From the NCBI GenBank assembly GCA_013813955.1, contig JACCQW010000132.1:1-6246 (forward strand): a DNA stretch of 6,246 bases. Direction: 5' to 3'. Below the pieces are notes generated by a model that did not search any database, was not told where the DNA came from, and saw only the letters and a program-made list of their open reading frames with translations. This stretch comes from Solirubrobacterales bacterium. GTDB lineage: Bacteria > Actinomycetota > Thermoleophilia > Solirubrobacterales > Solirubrobacteraceae. Shown piece by piece: positions 5,053 through 6,246 of the stretch; positions within the stretch are counted from its first letter, which is position 1; every line of letters begins with the position of its first letter. The translations under genes and the position numbers were made by a program.

Positions 5053-5525
5053 AACAACCCGCCCCCGAGGAGGCCGTCCGCGACCTGCTCGATCGGGTGA
5101 TCGCCGCGCTCGGCCTGGATGCGACCGTGGAGGTCGTCCTCGACGAGGAGACGTGCACCGGCGTGGTCCACGGCGAGGAGCTCGGGCTGTTCATCGGGCG
5201 CCACGGCCAGACGATCGACGCCGTGCAGCACCTGGCCCAGCGCGTCGCGGGCACCCGCGCTACAGACGCCGCCGGCCCGCCCCGGCCGCGCATCGTGATC
5301 GACGCGGAGGGCTACCGCGAGCGGCGCGAGACGATGCTGCACCGCCAGGCCGACCAGGCCGCCGACGACGCGCTGCGCTACGCGCGCCCCGTCGCCCTGG
5401 ACGCGATGACCGCGAGCGAGCGGCGGCTGGTGCACGAGTACCTGCGCGACCGCGGCGAGGTCCAGACGTACTCCGAGGGCGACGAGCCCGATCGCCACCT
5501 GGTCGTGGCGCCGCTCGGCGCCTGA
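5049..5525 (+). CDS. jag: KH-R3H RNA-binding protein (Jag/KhpB family), without Jag-N domain
   Basis: Jag/KhpB proteins bind RNA through a KH and an R3H domain and in Gram-positives are tied to cell division and envelope control; the gene habitually follows yidC (spoIIIJ). The 158-aa product has an N-terminal KH-like domain with the GxxG loop GRHG (50-53, in FIGRHGQTIDAVQ), the strand RIVIDAEGYRERRE (81-94), and an R3H domain with the RxxxH motif RRLVH (125-129) followed by GEVQTYSEGDEPDRHLVV (136-153). The roughly 50-residue Jag-N domain of the Bacillus homologue (about 208 aa) is missing, and the frame begins in a 4-nt overlap with the yidC stop, so this is its natural length and not a start error. 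The domain is cytoplasmic. Confidence 0.94.
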   Translation: MKQPAPEEAVRDLLDRVIAALGLDATVEVVLDEETCTGVVHGEELGLFIGRHGQTIDAVQHLAQRVAGTRATDAAGPPRPRIVIDAEGYRERRETMLHRQADQAADDALRYARPVALDAMTASERRLVHEYLRDRGEVQTYSEGDEPDRHLVVAPLGA

Positions 5526-5561
5526 GGGACCGGCCGATCTCCGTCGCCGGCCTCCGGTCCC
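5526..5561 (+). terminator. Hairpin immediately after the jag stop (possible operon terminator)
   Basis: GGGACCGG (5526-5533) and CCGGTCCC (5554-5561) form a perfect 8-bp stem starting at the base after the jag stop codon. An alternative inner stem GGCCG/CGGCC (5532-5536/5548-5552) overlaps it. No T-run follows directly; a TTTTT tract lies at 5606-5610, about 45 nt downstream. It may be a U-less terminator marking the end of the rpmH-jag unit, or a processing site. Confidence 0.4.
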
Positions 5562-5598
5562 GGCCACGCGTCCCTCCCCGCTCCACGCCGCCCGCTGG

Positions 5599-5627
5599 TT
5601 TCACGTTTTTCTCCTCGGTGTAACAAT
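5599..5627 (+). promoter_or_regulatory. Candidate promoter of the LAGLIDADG-like gene
   Basis: This AT-rich island in the 108-bp gap has TTTCAC (5599-5604) and TAACAA (5621-5626) 16 bp apart, plausible but imperfect -35 and -10 hexamers. The last base of TAACAAT lies 6 nt before GTG 5634, and no Shine-Dalgarno precedes that GTG, so a leaderless transcript is possible. Weak by-eye prediction. Confidence 0.3.
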
Positions 5628-5633
5628 GCTTCG

Positions 5634-6044
5634 GTGTTGAGCGACATCGAGCGGGGGCTTGTCGCGGGGATCCTGATGAGCGAGGGCTCCTTCGGGGGCG
5701 ACGGCAAGCAGCCGCACGTGATGCTGCGCAAGCACGTGCGCCACGAGACGCTCATGCGCTGGCTCGCCCAGAGGTTTCCGCGCTCGCGGCTGTACGGGCC
5801 CTACCACCACGGCGAGCGCTCGTACTTCCAATGGGTGGCACGGGGGCCGGCGCTCGTCCACGACGTCCTGCCGGTGCTCGACGAGCTCGTGGTGCCCGAG
5901 CTCGACGCACATGCGGCCGGCCGCCTGCGGGCGATGCGCGAGCGCTACTCAGACGTGATCGCGCGCACGAAGGCGCGAGAGGAGGCCAAGGATGCCAGGG
6001 GCGGCGCGGGCATCACGAGCGGCGGGGACGCGGCGGGACCCTGA
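5634..6044 (+). CDS. Stand-alone single-motif LAGLIDADG-like protein (homing-endonuclease fold), function unknown
   Basis: The 136-aa product has one LAGLIDADG-like motif at residues 9-20 (LVAGILMSEGSF). The catalytic acidic position is kept as Glu17, while the first Asp of the motif is Met15. After it the order of elements follows small homing endonucleases of the I-CreI type: strands (about 27-35), a helix ETLMRWLAQRF (38-48), the turn SRLYGPYH (51-58), RSYFQWVARGPALVHDVLPVLDEL (62-85), then a helical region to about 115 and a loose Gly/Ala tail. About 136 aa suits a homodimeric single-motif enzyme. The fold is also used by non-cutting DNA binders such as the N-domain of WhiA. No intron or intein surrounds it: jag and rsmG on either side look whole or normally begun. 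Start GTG 5634 (or TTG 5637) has no Shine-Dalgarno. rsmG starts 4 nt downstream, so the two are probably cotranscribed. GC content matches the neighbours, so there is no sign of recent transfer. Gene reality fairly sure; family assignment moderate. Confidence 0.72.
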   Translation: MLSDIERGLVAGILMSEGSFGGDGKQPHVMLRKHVRHETLMRWLAQRFPRSRLYGPYHHGERSYFQWVARGPALVHDVLPVLDELVVPELDAHAAGRLRAMRERYSDVIARTKAREEAKDARGGAGITSGGDAAGP

Positions 6045-6048
6045 GATC

Positions 6049-6246
6049 ATGAGCGGCACGGAGGCGACGGGCCGCCGAATTGCGGAGCTGGCCGAGCGCT
6101 TCGGCCTGCCCGCGCCGGCCGAGGCCGCCCTGGCCCGGCTCGCCGAGCTCGTGGCCCGAGACCCGACGGCCCCGACCTCGGTGCGCGACCCGGCGGCCGC
6201 GGTCGACGCCCACCTCGCCGACTCCCTTGTGGCGCTCGAGCTCGAC
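6049..6246 (+). CDS. rsmG: 16S rRNA (guanine(527)-N7)-methyltransferase RsmG (partial, N-terminal 66 residues)
   Basis: RsmG (GidB) makes m7G527 in 16S rRNA using S-adenosylmethionine; its loss gives low-level streptomycin resistance in several bacteria. Only the N-terminal helical part is visible. It includes TSVRDPAAAVDAHLADSLVALEL (43-65), the analogue of the family's NLT-x-RDP...HxxDSL segment just before the Rossmann methyltransferase domain, which lies past the right edge. The ATG at 6049 is 4 nt after the stop of the preceding gene; a Shine-Dalgarno is not clear, so coupling is likely. Its place after yidC-jag and, in most genomes, before parA-parB supports the assignment. Confidence 0.88.
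   Translation, partial: MSGTEATGRRIAELAERFGLPAPAEAALARLAELVARDPTAPTSVRDPAAAVDAHLADSLVALELD

Noticed and set aside
4506..5567. A 353-codon minus-strand open frame opposite yidC and jag
   Set aside because: It mirrors two confidently identified overlapping genes and reads as Arg/Gly/Ala-rich sequence without motifs.
5626..5640. A five-codon upstream frame (ATG CTT CGG TGT TGA) overlapping the start of the LAGLIDADG-like gene
   Set aside because: Short, without a ribosome binding site, and lying at or upstream of the likely transcription start; probably chance.
1..6246. tRNA, rRNA, CRISPR array or insertion sequence
   Set aside because: I looked for spaced direct repeats, transposase-like frames and tRNA-like cloverleaf segments and saw none; nearly all bases are in recognised genes.

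Overview
The window is the replication-origin neighbourhood of a high-GC bacterial chromosome. The gene order, frequent GTG starts, TAnnnT-like -10 elements and possible leaderless starts suggest an actinobacterium. The KH-R3H-only Jag, the very short linker of DnaA and the overall look of the proteins make a deep lineage such as Thermoleophilia/Solirubrobacterales my best guess, but this is inference and no rRNA is present to confirm it.

Layout. Positions 1-3114 are on the minus strand and read dnaA > dnaN > recF (recF runs off the left edge): initiator, sliding clamp and gap-repair ATPase. Positions 3115-3327 are a 213-bp divergent regulatory region with a good dnaA ribosome binding site, a candidate dnaA promoter with a perfect 12-bp palindrome in its spacer, tandem GGCGACC repeats, a second palindrome, a G9 tract and a -10-like element for rpmH. 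Positions 3328-5525 are on the plus strand and read rpmH > rnpA > yidD > yidC > jag/khpB, with 1-4 nt start/stop overlaps from rnpA onward. After a hairpin comes 5634-6044, a small gene whose product looks like a stand-alone single-motif LAGLIDADG-fold protein. It is followed 4 nt later by the start of rsmG (gidB), which runs off the right edge.

Function. The left arm makes the replication machinery. The right arm makes ribosomal protein bL34, the protein subunit of RNase P, the YidD/YidC membrane-insertion pair, a KH-R3H RNA-binding protein and the 16S rRNA m7G527 methyltransferase. This is the conserved bacterial origin cluster, and both arms are transcribed outward from the dnaA-rpmH gap, as expected if replication starts nearby.

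The most unusual points are: (1) the LAGLIDADG-like gene inserted between jag and rsmG, in no visible intron or intein; (2) no recognisable cluster of DnaA boxes in any intergenic gap, together with Asn instead of the near-invariant Asp in the DnaA-box-reading helix of DnaA (residue 413); (3) nested, mutually exclusive inverted repeats around the dnaA stop codon and in the dnaA-dnaN gap. Everything else is an ordinary origin region.
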